This document shows positions 1-6,736 of a stretch of 18,128 nucleotides of DNA, one piece after another. The translations under genes were made by a program, and so were the position numbers. Source of the stretch: Paracoccus denitrificans (GTDB lineage: Bacteria; Pseudomonadota; Alphaproteobacteria; Rhodobacterales; Rhodobacteraceae); assembly GCA_005768755.1 (NCBI GenBank), contig VAFL01000032.1, positions 1 through 18,128 of the forward strand. Reading direction: 5' to 3'. The stretch's first letter is position 1. Every line of letters begins with the position of its first letter. Under the pieces are notes generated by a model that saw nothing but the letters and a program-made list of their open reading frames with translations, did not search any database and was not told the DNA's origin.

Positions 1-1
1 C

Positions 2-724
2 GATCAGGGCGATGACGGCATCCTGAACGAGGCCGGCATCACGCTGACCGTGAACAACGGCGGCGCGGCCGTCGCGGGCGGCGATCTGACCCATGACAAT
101 ACCAATGTCGTCTGCTTCGGCGCGGACGCACTGATCCGCACCCCCACGGGCGAGGCCGCGGCCGCGGATCTGGCCATCGGCGATCTGGTCGAGACGCGCG
201 ACGGCGGCCCGCAGGCGATCCGCTGGATCGGCACCCGGCACCTGGACGCGGCGACCTTGGCGGACAATCCGAAGCTGCGCCCGGTCCGCATCCGTGCCGG
301 TGCGCTTGGCGAAGGGCTGCCACAGGCGGATCTGATCGTCTCGCCCCAGCACCGGATGCTGGTGCGGTCCAGGATCGCGCTGAAGATGTTCGGCGCGATG
401 GAGGTGCTGGTCGCCGCGCGTCAGCTTTGCCAGATCGAAGGCATCGACGTGGCCGATGATCTGGACAGCGTGACTTACGTGCACTTCCTGTTCGACGCCC
501 ATCAGATCGTCTGGGCCAATGGCGCGGAATCGGAATCTCTGTTCACCGGAACAGAAGCGCTGCGTTCGGTCGGGCCTGCCGCCGCGGCCGAAATCTTCGC
601 GATCTTCCCGGAACTGGCCGCAGCAGAGCATGATCCGCTGGCAGCACGCGCGCTTGTTTCCAGCAGGCTTGGCCGCAAACTGGTTGTGCGTCATTCGCAG
701 AACGAAAAACCGCTGGTTAGCTGA
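2..724 (+). CDS. Hint-domain (Hedgehog/intein) protein, C-terminal part; 5' end outside window
   Basis: The reading frame is open from base 2, so the true start lies to the left; the GTG at 50 is inside the gene. The visible 240 residues carry a Hint module. It begins at the Val-Val-Cys-Phe motif around base 110, whose Cys is the usual nucleophile position at the N-terminus of a Hint domain. This is followed by a Gly-Asp-Leu-Val segment, an Ile-Arg-Trp-Ile-Gly segment and a Ser-Pro-Gln-His-Arg-Met block at about 343-360. Such modules in Rhodobacteraceae sit at the C-terminus of large, often secreted or Ca-binding-repeat proteins, and may cleave themselves autocatalytically. About 60 further residues follow the Hint core, with no recognisable motif. 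The gene is followed by a hairpin at 742-767 and faces the Lrp gene tail to tail. There is no visible functional link to the amino-acid genes to its right. The role of the whole protein is unknown because its N-terminal part is missing. Confidence 0.85.
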   Translation, partial: DQGDDGILNEAGITLTVNNGGAAVAGGDLTHDNTNVVCFGADALIRTPTGEAAAADLAIGDLVETRDGGPQAIRWIGTRHLDAATLADNPKLRPVRIRAGALGEGLPQADLIVSPQHRMLVRSRIALKMFGAMEVLVAARQLCQIEGIDVADDLDSVTYVHFLFDAHQIVWANGAESESLFTGTEALRSVGPAAAAEIFAIFPELAAAEHDPLAARALVSSRLGRKLVVRHSQNEKPLVS

Positions 725-741
725 CCAGCCCCTGCGTTTCG

Positions 742-767
742 ACAGGCCGGGACTGTTCCTGGCCTGT
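742..767 (+). terminator. Hairpin terminator between convergent Hint and lrp genes
   Basis: An 11-bp stem (ACAGGCCGGGA pairing with TCCTGGCCTGT, one G-U pair in plus-strand RNA) closes a CTGT tetraloop and is followed by TTT. It starts 17 bases after the Hint stop codon and ends 14 bases before the lrp stop codon. It probably ends transcription of the plus-strand gene and may act on both strands. The U-tract is short, so efficiency is uncertain. Confidence 0.6.
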
Positions 768-781
768 TTGCGGTCCGGGCC

Positions 782-1240
782 TCAGATTTCGGTCCAGTTC
801 TGTTCGACCACGGCCTCCATCGCGACATAGCTGGTGGTCGCGTGGATATGCGGCAATGTCGAAATATGTTCGGCCATGATCTGCCGGAAATGCGTCATAT
901 CGCGCGAACGGATCTTCAACAGGTAATCGAAACCGCCTGCGATCATGTAGCATTCTTCGATCTCGGCAATGGCGCGGACACCGTCGTTGAACTGCTCTAG
1001 CGCCTTTTGTCTTGTGTCCGTCAGCCGCGCCTCGACATAGGTCACATGGGTCAGGCCAAGCGACAGCGGCGACAGGATGGCGCGGTAGCCCTGAATAAGG
1101 CCCATCTCCTCCATCTGGCGGATGCGCAGGGCCACCGGTGTCTTGGACAGCCCGACCTTGCGGGCCAGTTCGGTGATCGGGATGCGCGCATTGGCCACAA
1201 GTTCGGCCAGAATCTTGCGGTTGGTGCTGTCCAGATCCAT
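782..1240 (-). CDS. putR: Lrp/AsnC-family transcriptional regulator, probable PutR-type activator of putA
   Basis: The 152-residue product has the usual Lrp length and two-domain layout. An N-terminal winged helix-turn-helix (about residues 1-60) contains ITELARKVGLSKTPVALRI. A C-terminal RAM/ligand-sensing domain (about 65-145) contains the Gly-Gly-Phe-Asp-Tyr-Leu-Leu-Lys segment. The ATG at 1240 was chosen over those at 1246 and 1297. It gives the family-typical MDLDSTNRKIL start and leaves an AGG-containing ribosome site 8 bases upstream, whereas the ATG at 1246 would have only a 2-base gap. The gene is divergent from putA with 116 bp between the two starts. In several alphaproteobacteria (for example Rhodobacter capsulatus PutR, Agrobacterium PutR) an Lrp-type protein next to putA activates putA in response to proline. 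That role is inferred here from the gene pair and from the absence of a DNA-binding domain in this PutA. Confidence 0.88.
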   Translation of the reverse strand: MDLDSTNRKILAELVANARIPITELARKVGLSKTPVALRIRQMEEMGLIQGYRAILSPLSLGLTHVTYVEARLTDTRQKALEQFNDGVRAIAEIEECYMIAGGFDYLLKIRSRDMTHFRQIMAEHISTLPHIHATTSYVAMEAVVEQNWTEI

Positions 1241-1269
1241 TGCCATCGCCTGCCATGTCCCAAAAAATA

Positions 1270-1282
1270 AGTCGATCCGACT
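1270..1282. promoter_or_regulatory. Candidate Lrp-type operator dyad in the putR-putA intergenic region
   Basis: AGTCG-ATC-CGACT is a perfect 5-3-5 inverted repeat, 30 bp upstream of the regulator start and 75 bp upstream of putA. It lies next to an A/T-rich stretch (1261-1269). Lrp proteins bind imperfect dyads of about this size next to A/T runs, so it is a plausible PutR contact site. I see no convincing -35/-10 pair for either gene. Confidence 0.35.
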
Positions 1283-1356
1283 GGCATCCTGACCCAATAT
1301 GGCCGCATCGTCTAGCCGATAGCGATTACATCCGATCTTGCCAGATGGAGAGTCCG

Positions 1357-4300
1357 ATGCCCGCCACCACGCTTGACCAATTCACCCATGACGCCAAGTT
1401 CCGCCCCGCAGCCCCCCTTCTGGACGATCTGGTGGCGCAGGCTGCGCTGTCCCCCGAGACCCGCGCCCGGATCAGCGCCCATGCCGCCGATCTGGTCCGC
1501 CGTATCCGACGCGAGGACAAGCCCACACTGATGGAACATTTCCTGTCGGAATACGGGCTGTCGACGCGCGAAGGCGTGGCGCTTATGTGTCTGGCCGAAG
1601 CCATGTTGCGCGTGCCAGACAAGATGACGATGGACGCACTGATCGAGGACAAGATTGCGCCCTCGGACTGGGGCAAGCATCTGGGCGAAGCGACTTCAAG
1701 CCTGGTCAATGCGTCTACATGGGCACTTATGTTGACCGGAAAGGTTCTGGACGATGACCAGCCCGGCATCGTCGGCACCCTGCGCGGCGCCATTCGCCGT
1801 CTTGGGGAACCTGTGATCCGCACAGCCGTCACCCGCGCCATGCGCGAAATGGGCCGCCAGTTCGTGCTGGGCCAGACAATCGGCGCCGCGCTTGATCGCG
1901 CCCGCGGGATGGAGACACAGGGTTACAGCTACAGCTATGACATGCTGGGCGAGGCTGCGATGACCCGCGCCGATGCCGACCGTTACGCCCGCGAATACGG
2001 CGCCGCGATCCGCGCCATCTCGGCCTCTTGCGATAAGGGGTCGGTGCGCGACAATCCCGGCATCTCGATCAAGCTGTCGGCGCTGCATCCGCGTTACGAG
2101 GTCGCGCAGCAAGATCGCGTGCTGGCCGATCTGGTGCCGGTAGTACTGGATCTGGCCCGCGCGGCCAAAGCCGCGAATATGGGCATGAACATCGACGCCG
2201 AGGAACAGGACCGGCTGGTCCTGTCCCTGAAGGTGATTGAGGCGGTGATGTCGGACCCCTCGCTTGCCGGGTGGGACGGGTTCGGCGTGGTCGTACAGGC
2301 CTATGGCAAGCGTGCCGGGCTGGTCATCGACTGGTTGCACGATCTGGCCGCCCGGCTGGACCGCAAGATCATGGTCCGGCTGGTCAAGGGTGCCTATTGG
2401 GATACCGAGATCAAGAAAGCCCAGGTCGAGGGCCTGCCCGATTTCACCCTGTTCACGCGCAAGGTGGAAACCGATGTCAGCTATATCGCGAATGCCCGCA
2501 AGCTGATCGAATATGCCGACCGCATCTATCCGCAATTCGCCACCCATAATGCCCATACCGTCGCGGCTGTCCTGGATATGGCGGGCAACACGGATTTCGA
2601 ATTCCAGCGTCTGCATGGCATGGGCGAGCGCCTGCATGACATCGTGATCCGTGAAACCAAAGGCCGTTGCCGCATCTATGCCCCGGTCGGCGCGCATCGC
2701 GACCTGCTGGCCTATCTGGTCCGGCGCCTGCTGGAAAACGGCGCAAACAGCAGCTTCGTGCATCAGATTGTCGATGAAGATGTCGCCCCCGAAGATGTCG
2801 CCAAAGATCCCTTCGACGCGCTCACAACGGCAGAGGCCCCTGCCCTCCTCGTCAAGCCGTCGGCGCTGTTTGGCGCGGGCAGGACGAATGCCCAAGGCTT
2901 CGACCTGAATGACCAGGAAGAACTGGCCCGGATCGCTGCCGCCTCGCCCGCCATGCTGCCCGATGCCGGTCCGATCACGGTGTCAGCGCCCACGGGCGCC
3001 ACCCGGCCGGTCCTGAACCCTGCCACCGGCGCTGTCGTGGCCCAAGTGACCGAGGCTGATCGCGACACAGCCGCCCGTGCGATTTCAGACGCGCGGATCT
3101 GGGATGCGCCCGCCGAAGGCCGCGCCGCAGTCCTGCGCCGTGCCGCCGATCTTTATGAAGAAAACTTCGGACAAATTTTTGCCGCCCTGACCGCCGAGGC
3201 CGGGAAATCCCTGCCCGATGCTGTTGGCGAATTGCGCGAGGCGGTCGATTTTCTGCGCTATTACGCCGCCGAAGGTGAGGCGCGCGATGGCGCACCGCGC
3301 GGGATCGTGACCGCGATCAGCCCATGGAACTTCCCGCTGGCGATTTTCACCGGCCAGATCGCCGCCGCCCTGATGGCCGGTAATGCCGTCCTGGCCAAAC
3401 CAGCCGAGCAGACGCCCGTTATCGCAGCCATCGCCGTCCGCCTGCTGCACGAGGCTGGCGTTCCAGCCGCTGCCTTGCAATTGCTGCCGGGCGAAGGGGG
3501 CGCGGTCGGGGCGGCGCTGACGTCGGACCCCGCAATCAATGGCGTGGTCTTCACCGGATCGACCGAAACCGCGCGTCTGATCGCGCGGGCCATGGCCGAC
3601 AATCTGGCCCCCGGCACACCCCTGATCGCGGAAACCGGCGGGCTGAACGCGATGATCGTCGATTCCACCGCGCTGCCAGAACAGGCGGTGCGCGATATCG
3701 TTGCCTCCAGCTTCCGGTCTGCCGGGCAGCGTTGTTCGGCGCTGCGCTGCCTGTATCTGCAGGAGGACGTGGCCCCGCATGTGATCGAGATGCTGAAAGG
3801 TGCGATGGATCAGCTGTCGGTCGGCGATCCCGCCCTTCTGTCGACCGATGTGGGCCCCGTGATCGACGCCGAGGCGCAATCCGGCATCGACACCTATGTC
3901 GATGGCCAGACCGGTCGCGTCCTGCACCAGCTTTCAGCACCGAATGAAGGCACTTTTGTCGCCCCGGTGCTCATCCAGGTCGACGGCATCGACGATCTGG
4001 AACGCGAGGTGTTCGGCCCGGTCCTGCATGTCGCGACCTTCCGCGCCAGCCAGATCGACCAGGTGGTGAAAGATGTGAACGCGCGCGGTTTCGGCCTGAC
4101 CTTCGGGCTGCATACCCGCATCGACAGCCGCGTGCAGGAAATTACGGACAACGTTCACGCGGGCAATATCTACGTCAACCGCAACCAGATCGGCGCCATC
4201 GTCGGCAGTCAGCCTTTCGGTGGAGAGGGCCTTTCCGGCACCGGGCCAAAGGCGGGCGGCCCGAATTATCTGCCGCGCTTCTATGCGCCCGAAACCGCGA

Positions 4301-4764
4301 CCATTCCAGCGGGCAGAACCAGCGGCGACGCCGATCCGGCCAGGGTCGCCGCAGCCCTTGCCAGGTCCGCACCGCGCCAGTTGACCGAAGTGCTGATGCC
4401 CGGCCCGACCGGAGAACTGAACCGCCTGTCGACCCACGCCCGTGAGCCGGTCCTATGCCTTGGGCCGGGCAGCGTCGCAGCAGCCGCCCAGGCGGCCGCG
4501 GTCGAGGCGCTTGGCGGTCAGGCCGTCCGCGTGGAAGGCGCGCTTTCCGCCGAGGCTTTGCGTGATCTGATCGGCTTTTCGGCTGCGATCTGGTGGGGCG
4601 ACACTGAGACCGCCCGCGCCTATGCCCGCGCCCTTGCCGCCCGCACCGGAGAGATCCAGCCACTGATCACCGCCCTGCCCGATCTGGCCCATGTCGCACA
4701 TGAGCGGCATCTGTGTGTCGACACCACCGCCGCCGGCGGCAACGCGGCGCTGCTGGCGGGTTGA
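1357..4764 (+). CDS. putA: Bifunctional proline dehydrogenase / L-glutamate gamma-semialdehyde dehydrogenase PutA
   Basis: The 1135-residue enzyme oxidises L-proline to pyrroline-5-carboxylate (FAD, electrons to quinone) and then to L-glutamate (NAD), with substrate channelling. The start at 1357 has GGAGAG directly upstream. The in-frame ATGs at 1240 and 1345 are less likely, and the one at 1240 would overlap the divergent regulator. Proline dehydrogenase spans about residues 130-500: GISIKLSALHPRYE near 235, Lys344 in RLVKGAYWDTE, and the Arg456-Arg457 pair in the RRLLENGANSSF block expected to hold the substrate carboxylate. The aldehyde dehydrogenase domain spans about 550-1000: PWNFPLAIF near 652, an FTGSTE loop, Glu759 in ETGG and nucleophile Cys793 in GQRCSALR. 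The 34-residue Glu-Cys spacing is normal for the superfamily. About 130 residues follow, ending in the TTAAGGNAALLAG conserved C-terminal motif of longer PutAs. There is no N-terminal ribbon-helix-helix domain, so it should not autoregulate as E. coli PutA does. Confidence 0.97.
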   Translation: MPATTLDQFTHDAKFRPAAPLLDDLVAQAALSPETRARISAHAADLVRRIRREDKPTLMEHFLSEYGLSTREGVALMCLAEAMLRVPDKMTMDALIEDKIAPSDWGKHLGEATSSLVNASTWALMLTGKVLDDDQPGIVGTLRGAIRRLGEPVIRTAVTRAMREMGRQFVLGQTIGAALDRARGMETQGYSYSYDMLGEAAMTRADADRYAREYGAAIRAISASCDKGSVRDNPGISIKLSALHPRYEVAQQDRVLADLVPVVLDLARAAKAANMGMNIDAEEQDRLVLSLKVIEAVMSDPSLAGWDGFGVVVQAYGKRAGLVIDWLHDLAARLDRKIMVRLVKGAYWDTEIKKAQVEGLPDFTLFTRKVETDVSYIANARKLIEYADRIYPQFATHNAHTVAAVLDMAGNTDFEFQRLHGMGERLHDIVIRETKGRCRIYAPVGAHRDLLAYLVRRLLENGANSSFVHQIVDEDVAPEDVAKDPFDALTTAEAPALLVKPSALFGAGRTNAQGFDLNDQEELARIAAASPAMLPDAGPITVSAPTGATRPVLNPATGAVVAQVTEADRDTAARAISDARIWDAPAEGRAAVLRRAADLYEENFGQIFAALTAEAGKSLPDAVGELREAVDFLRYYAAEGEARDGAPRGIVTAISPWNFPLAIFTGQIAAALMAGNAVLAKPAEQTPVIAAIAVRLLHEAGVPAAALQLLPGEGGAVGAALTSDPAINGVVFTGSTETARLIARAMADNLAPGTPLIAETGGLNAMIVDSTALPEQAVRDIVASSFRSAGQRCSALRCLYLQEDVAPHVIEMLKGAMDQLSVGDPALLSTDVGPVIDAEAQSGIDTYVDGQTGRVLHQLSAPNEGTFVAPVLIQVDGIDDLEREVFGPVLHVATFRASQIDQVVKDVNARGFGLTFGLHTRIDSRVQEITDNVHAGNIYVNRNQIGAIVGSQPFGGEGLSGTGPKAGGPNYLPRFYAPETATIPAGRTSGDADPARVAAALARSAPRQLTEVLMPGPTGELNRLSTHAREPVLCLGPGSVAAAAQAAAVEALGGQAVRVEGALSAEALRDLIGFSAAIWWGDTETARAYARALAARTGEIQPLITALPDLAHVAHERHLCVDTTAAGGNAALLAG

Positions 4765-4795
4765 TCCCGTCACAGCACCCCCCGCCAAACAGCAA

Positions 4796-4825
4796 AAACG
4801 CGCCGCAGATGACTGCGGCGCGTTT
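4796..4825. terminator. Strong bidirectional intrinsic terminator between putA and the deaminase gene
   Basis: A perfect 13-bp inverted repeat (AAACGCGCCGCAG / CTGCGGCGCGTTT) encloses a four-base ATGA loop. Plus-strand RNA ends the stem with UUU. Minus-strand RNA ends it with UUUUU, from the A-run at 4794-4798. It lies 31 bases past the putA stop and 21 bases past the end of the opposing gene, so it can serve both. Confidence 0.9.
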
Positions 4826-4846
4826 CCTGTTGGGCTTTGGCTTGCC

Positions 4847-5809
4847 TCAGGCGGCGTATTTCTGAACCGCGCCGCCCTGCTTGGACCAATCGGCATACCA
4901 GGCGTCGAACTGCTTCAACTGCGCTTCGGCATAGCCGCGCTGGCTGTCGGTAAGCGCGTCGGTTTCGTTGAATTGAAGGGTATATTCAGGATGACCCTTC
5001 AGCACCATAAGATGCTTGAAATACAGGACCAGATCCGGGCCTTCGTCATAGGATGACAGGACCGCCAGCGCCTCTTCCAGCTCTTTCGCGCGGGCGCGGG
5101 CCTCGACATCGCCGGCGGCGGCGGCCTGGCTGAGGCTGACAAGATGCAACACTTCCTTCGGCAGCACAGACCCGATGCCGGTGATGGCGCCGGCCGCACC
5201 GCAATGAACGAAACCGTGGAAGACGCCCGTATCAACACCGACCATCAGGATAACGTCATCATCGCCGCTGGTGATGTTTTCCGCCGCATAGGTCATGTCG
5301 GCGGGGCCGCCGAATTCCTTGAAGCCGATCAGGTTCGGATGTTCGGCGCGCAGCCCGAAGAACAGATCGGCGCGGGTGACGAAACCGTAATAAGGGCTGT
5401 TATAGATGATGGCCGGCAGATCCGGTGCCGCCGACAGCACTTCCTTGAAATGCGCCTTCTGCGCGGTGGCCGAGGGGCCGCGCGACAGCACACGCGGGAT
5501 GACCATCAGACCCTTGGCGCCGACTTTCTGGGCATGGGCGGCATGGGCCGCGGCAATTTTCGTGTTCACGGCGCCGGTGCCGACGATGACCGGAACGCCA
5601 GCTTCGCACAGGCGGGCCACGCCTTCCATGCGCTGCTCGTCCGTCAGCAGCGGCCAGTCACCCATCGAGCCGCAATAAACCACAGAGGACATCCCGGCCT
5701 CGATCATGCGCTTGCCGGTCGCGACGAGCGCATCGAAATCCGGGGTGCGGTCTGCCTTGCAAGGGGTCATCAGCGCCGGGATGGTGCCAAAGAAGATCTG
5801 CCTGTCCAT
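4847..5809 (-). CDS. hypD: Delta1-pyrroline-4-hydroxy-2-carboxylate deaminase (DapA/NAL family)
   Basis: The 320-residue cytosolic TIM-barrel aldolase-family enzyme is expected to deaminate and dehydrate pyrroline-4-hydroxy-2-carboxylate to alpha-ketoglutarate semialdehyde, the third step of trans-4-hydroxyproline breakdown. Visible marks are the Schiff-base Lys164 in GFKEFGG, the catalytic Tyr136 in IIYNSPYYGF, and a GSMGDWPLL segment at about 48-55 where true dihydrodipicolinate synthases have a GTTGE-type motif. That segment is why I prefer deaminase (HypD/LhpC) over DapA. The start at 5809 has AAGGAG 8 bases upstream; the longer in-frame extension to 5869 has no such site. It is transcribed alone from its own promoter (5877-5907), just downstream of the GntR gene, and ends at the terminator shared with putA. 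Its substrate would come from the dehydrogenase at 13498-14727, and its product would go to the aldehyde dehydrogenase at the right edge. Confidence 0.87.
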   Translation of the reverse strand: MDRQIFFGTIPALMTPCKADRTPDFDALVATGKRMIEAGMSSVVYCGSMGDWPLLTDEQRMEGVARLCEAGVPVIVGTGAVNTKIAAAHAAHAQKVGAKGLMVIPRVLSRGPSATAQKAHFKEVLSAAPDLPAIIYNSPYYGFVTRADLFFGLRAEHPNLIGFKEFGGPADMTYAAENITSGDDDVILMVGVDTGVFHGFVHCGAAGAITGIGSVLPKEVLHLVSLSQAAAAGDVEARARAKELEEALAVLSSYDEGPDLVLYFKHLMVLKGHPEYTLQFNETDALTDSQRGYAEAQLKQFDAWYADWSKQGGAVQKYAA

Positions 5810-5876
5810 ATCGCGTTCTCCTTGAAAACTGTCAGCCGATCGGGCGCGACATCGAATCGGGTCGCCCATGGATCAA

Positions 5877-5904
5877 ATTATACGCGTTGTATTTTATTTG
5901 TCGA
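5877..5904 (-). promoter_or_regulatory. Promoter of the deaminase gene (-10 TATAAT, -35 TCGACA)
   Basis: On the minus strand a perfect TATAAT (5877-5882) follows TCGACA (5899-5904, four of six consensus bases) at a 16-nt spacing. The start codon at 5809 is 67 bp downstream of the -10 box. The -35 box lies inside the TTGTCGACAA palindrome, so a bound regulator would block polymerase. Confidence 0.7.
5880..5892. promoter_or_regulatory. ATAC-N5-GTAT dyad overlapping the -10 region of the deaminase promoter
   Basis: ATAC-GCGTT-GTAT is an inverted repeat with four-base arms that overlaps three bases of the -10 box. The same dyad with the same five-base gap occurs at 17743-17755 upstream of the ABC operon. 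Dyads of this kind resemble FCD-type GntR operators, but the arms are short and one of the two could be chance. Confidence 0.35.
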
Positions 5905-5907
5905 CAA
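5898..5907. promoter_or_regulatory. Candidate GntR operator TTGTCGACAA
   Basis: A perfect 10-bp palindrome overlaps the -35 box of the deaminase promoter. Its TGTCGACA core recurs at 6676-6683 (gntR leader) and 10748-10755 (dctP promoter). FadR/FCD-type GntR proteins usually bind short palindromes with a TNGTNNACNA core, and this fits. Binding by the adjacent regulator is inferred. Confidence 0.65.
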
Positions 5908-5955
5908 GTTTTGCGCGCAGCATTCCCCTTCTGTGGCAAACAGCCGTTTTCGGGG

Positions 5956-6660
5956 TCAAAGGGTGATGGTCTGGCGACGGTCCTTGGCCAGAAGGCTGCG
6001 GATCTGCTTGACGATCCGGTCGGCGTGGATGCTGGCCTGCCGGTCAGCCTCGGCCACGTCCTGCGCTTCGATTGCGTCAATCATCGCTTCATGACCACCG
6101 GTATCGGCCAAGGGCGGTGCGTTGTTGTAGGACGAATAATACAGCCGCAAAATCCGGCGCCCTTCATCCAGCAGCCGACAGAACAACCCGGTGTAATAGG
6201 GGTTGCGCCCGGCCTCGGCGATGGCGGCATGGAAATCGCGATTTGTCGCGATCATTGCCAGCGCATCGCGATCCTGCAGCGCCCTGTCGAACGCCTCCTG
6301 GTGGGCGCGAATGTTCGTCATGTCGGCCGGCGTCCGGTTTTCGGCGGCCAGACGAGTCGTGACACGATACATCAGCGTGATCGCGTCAAAGAAGTTGTGC
6401 ATGTTCAGAAAGTCGATATTCGACACCACGGTAGAGCGGTTCGGAAGGGTCGTCACCAGACCATCGCCCGCCAGCCGGACAAGCGCCTCGCGGATGGGAG
6501 TGCGCGACATCGACAAGCGCTCTGCCAGCTGGATCTCGTCGATCGGGCTGCCCGGCGGCAGGGTCAGGTCGATGATCTCGTCGCGCAGGATCTCGTAGAC
6601 GAACTTTACACCTTCGCCACGCTTGCGTTCTGGAACCGGGGTGTCACTGGACTTGTTCAT
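5956..6660 (-). CDS. hypR: GntR-family (FadR/FCD subfamily) regulator, probable controller of the hydroxyproline genes
   Basis: The 234-residue protein has an N-terminal winged helix-turn-helix (about 15-82) with the GntR hallmark SRTPIREALVRLAGDGLV. An all-helical FCD ligand domain (about 88-225) follows. Asp142 and His144 in NRDFHAAIAEA, His190 and His212 are placed as the metal-binding residues of FCD domains, which usually bind carboxylic-acid ligands. The start at 6660 has AGAAGAG six bases upstream; the ATG at 6666 would have no gap, and an upstream TTG at 6684 lies in the leader dyad. It stands between the dehydratase-like gene and the deaminase gene, as HypR does next to HypD in Sinorhizobium meliloti. 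TGTCGACA palindromes in front of this gene, the deaminase gene and dctP suggest local repression and autorepression. The inducer is unknown, possibly a hydroxyproline or pyrroline intermediate. Confidence 0.88.
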   Translation of the reverse strand: MNKSSDTPVPERKRGEGVKFVYEILRDEIIDLTLPPGSPIDEIQLAERLSMSRTPIREALVRLAGDGLVTTLPNRSTVVSNIDFLNMHNFFDAITLMYRVTTRLAAENRTPADMTNIRAHQEAFDRALQDRDALAMIATNRDFHAAIAEAGRNPYYTGLFCRLLDEGRRILRLYYSSYNNAPPLADTGGHEAMIDAIEAQDVAEADRQASIHADRIVKQIRSLLAKDRRQTITL

Positions 6661-6675
6661 GGACATCTCTTCTGC

Positions 6676-6709
6676 TGTCGACAACCTGCATATTCGCAGG
6701 GTGCCGACA
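6676..6709. promoter_or_regulatory. 34-bp inverted repeat in the gntR leader, with two TGTCGACA-like sites
   Basis: Fourteen-base arms (TGTCGACAACCTGC at 6676-6689 and GCAGGGTGCCGACA at 6696-6709) match at 12 of 14 positions around a 6-base centre. The outer eight bases are TGTCGACA and TGCCGACA, the motif seen at 5899-5906 and 10748-10755. In minus-strand RNA the stem improves to 13 pairs (one G-U) with a single mismatch, and the gntR ribosome site AGAAGAG starts two bases after it. It could be a paired operator, a leader hairpin, or both. A weak promoter (TTGATA at 6710-6715, 17 bp, TATGCA at 6687-6692) would be covered by it. Confidence 0.6.
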
Positions 6710-6736
6710 TATCAATGCGCAACGCCCCCTTCCGGT

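Noticed and set aside
1240..1356. N-terminal extension of PutA from the ATG at 1240
   Set aside because: The 39 extra residues show no homology features, overlap the divergent regulator's start codon and lack a ribosome site. The ATG at 1357 has GGAGAG.
1696..2895. 399-codon minus-strand ORF
   Set aside because: Antisense to the proline dehydrogenase domain of putA, with no recognisable domain.
4716..4723. A further TGTCGACA inside the end of putA
   Set aside because: It is in coding sequence (Val-Asp-Thr codons), with no promoter nearby, and is treated as a chance copy of the motif.
4847..5809. Annotation of the deaminase gene as dihydrodipicolinate synthase (dapA)
   Set aside because: The GSMGDWPLL segment replaces the usual GTTGE-type motif, and the operon context is hydroxyproline breakdown, so the deaminase assignment is better.
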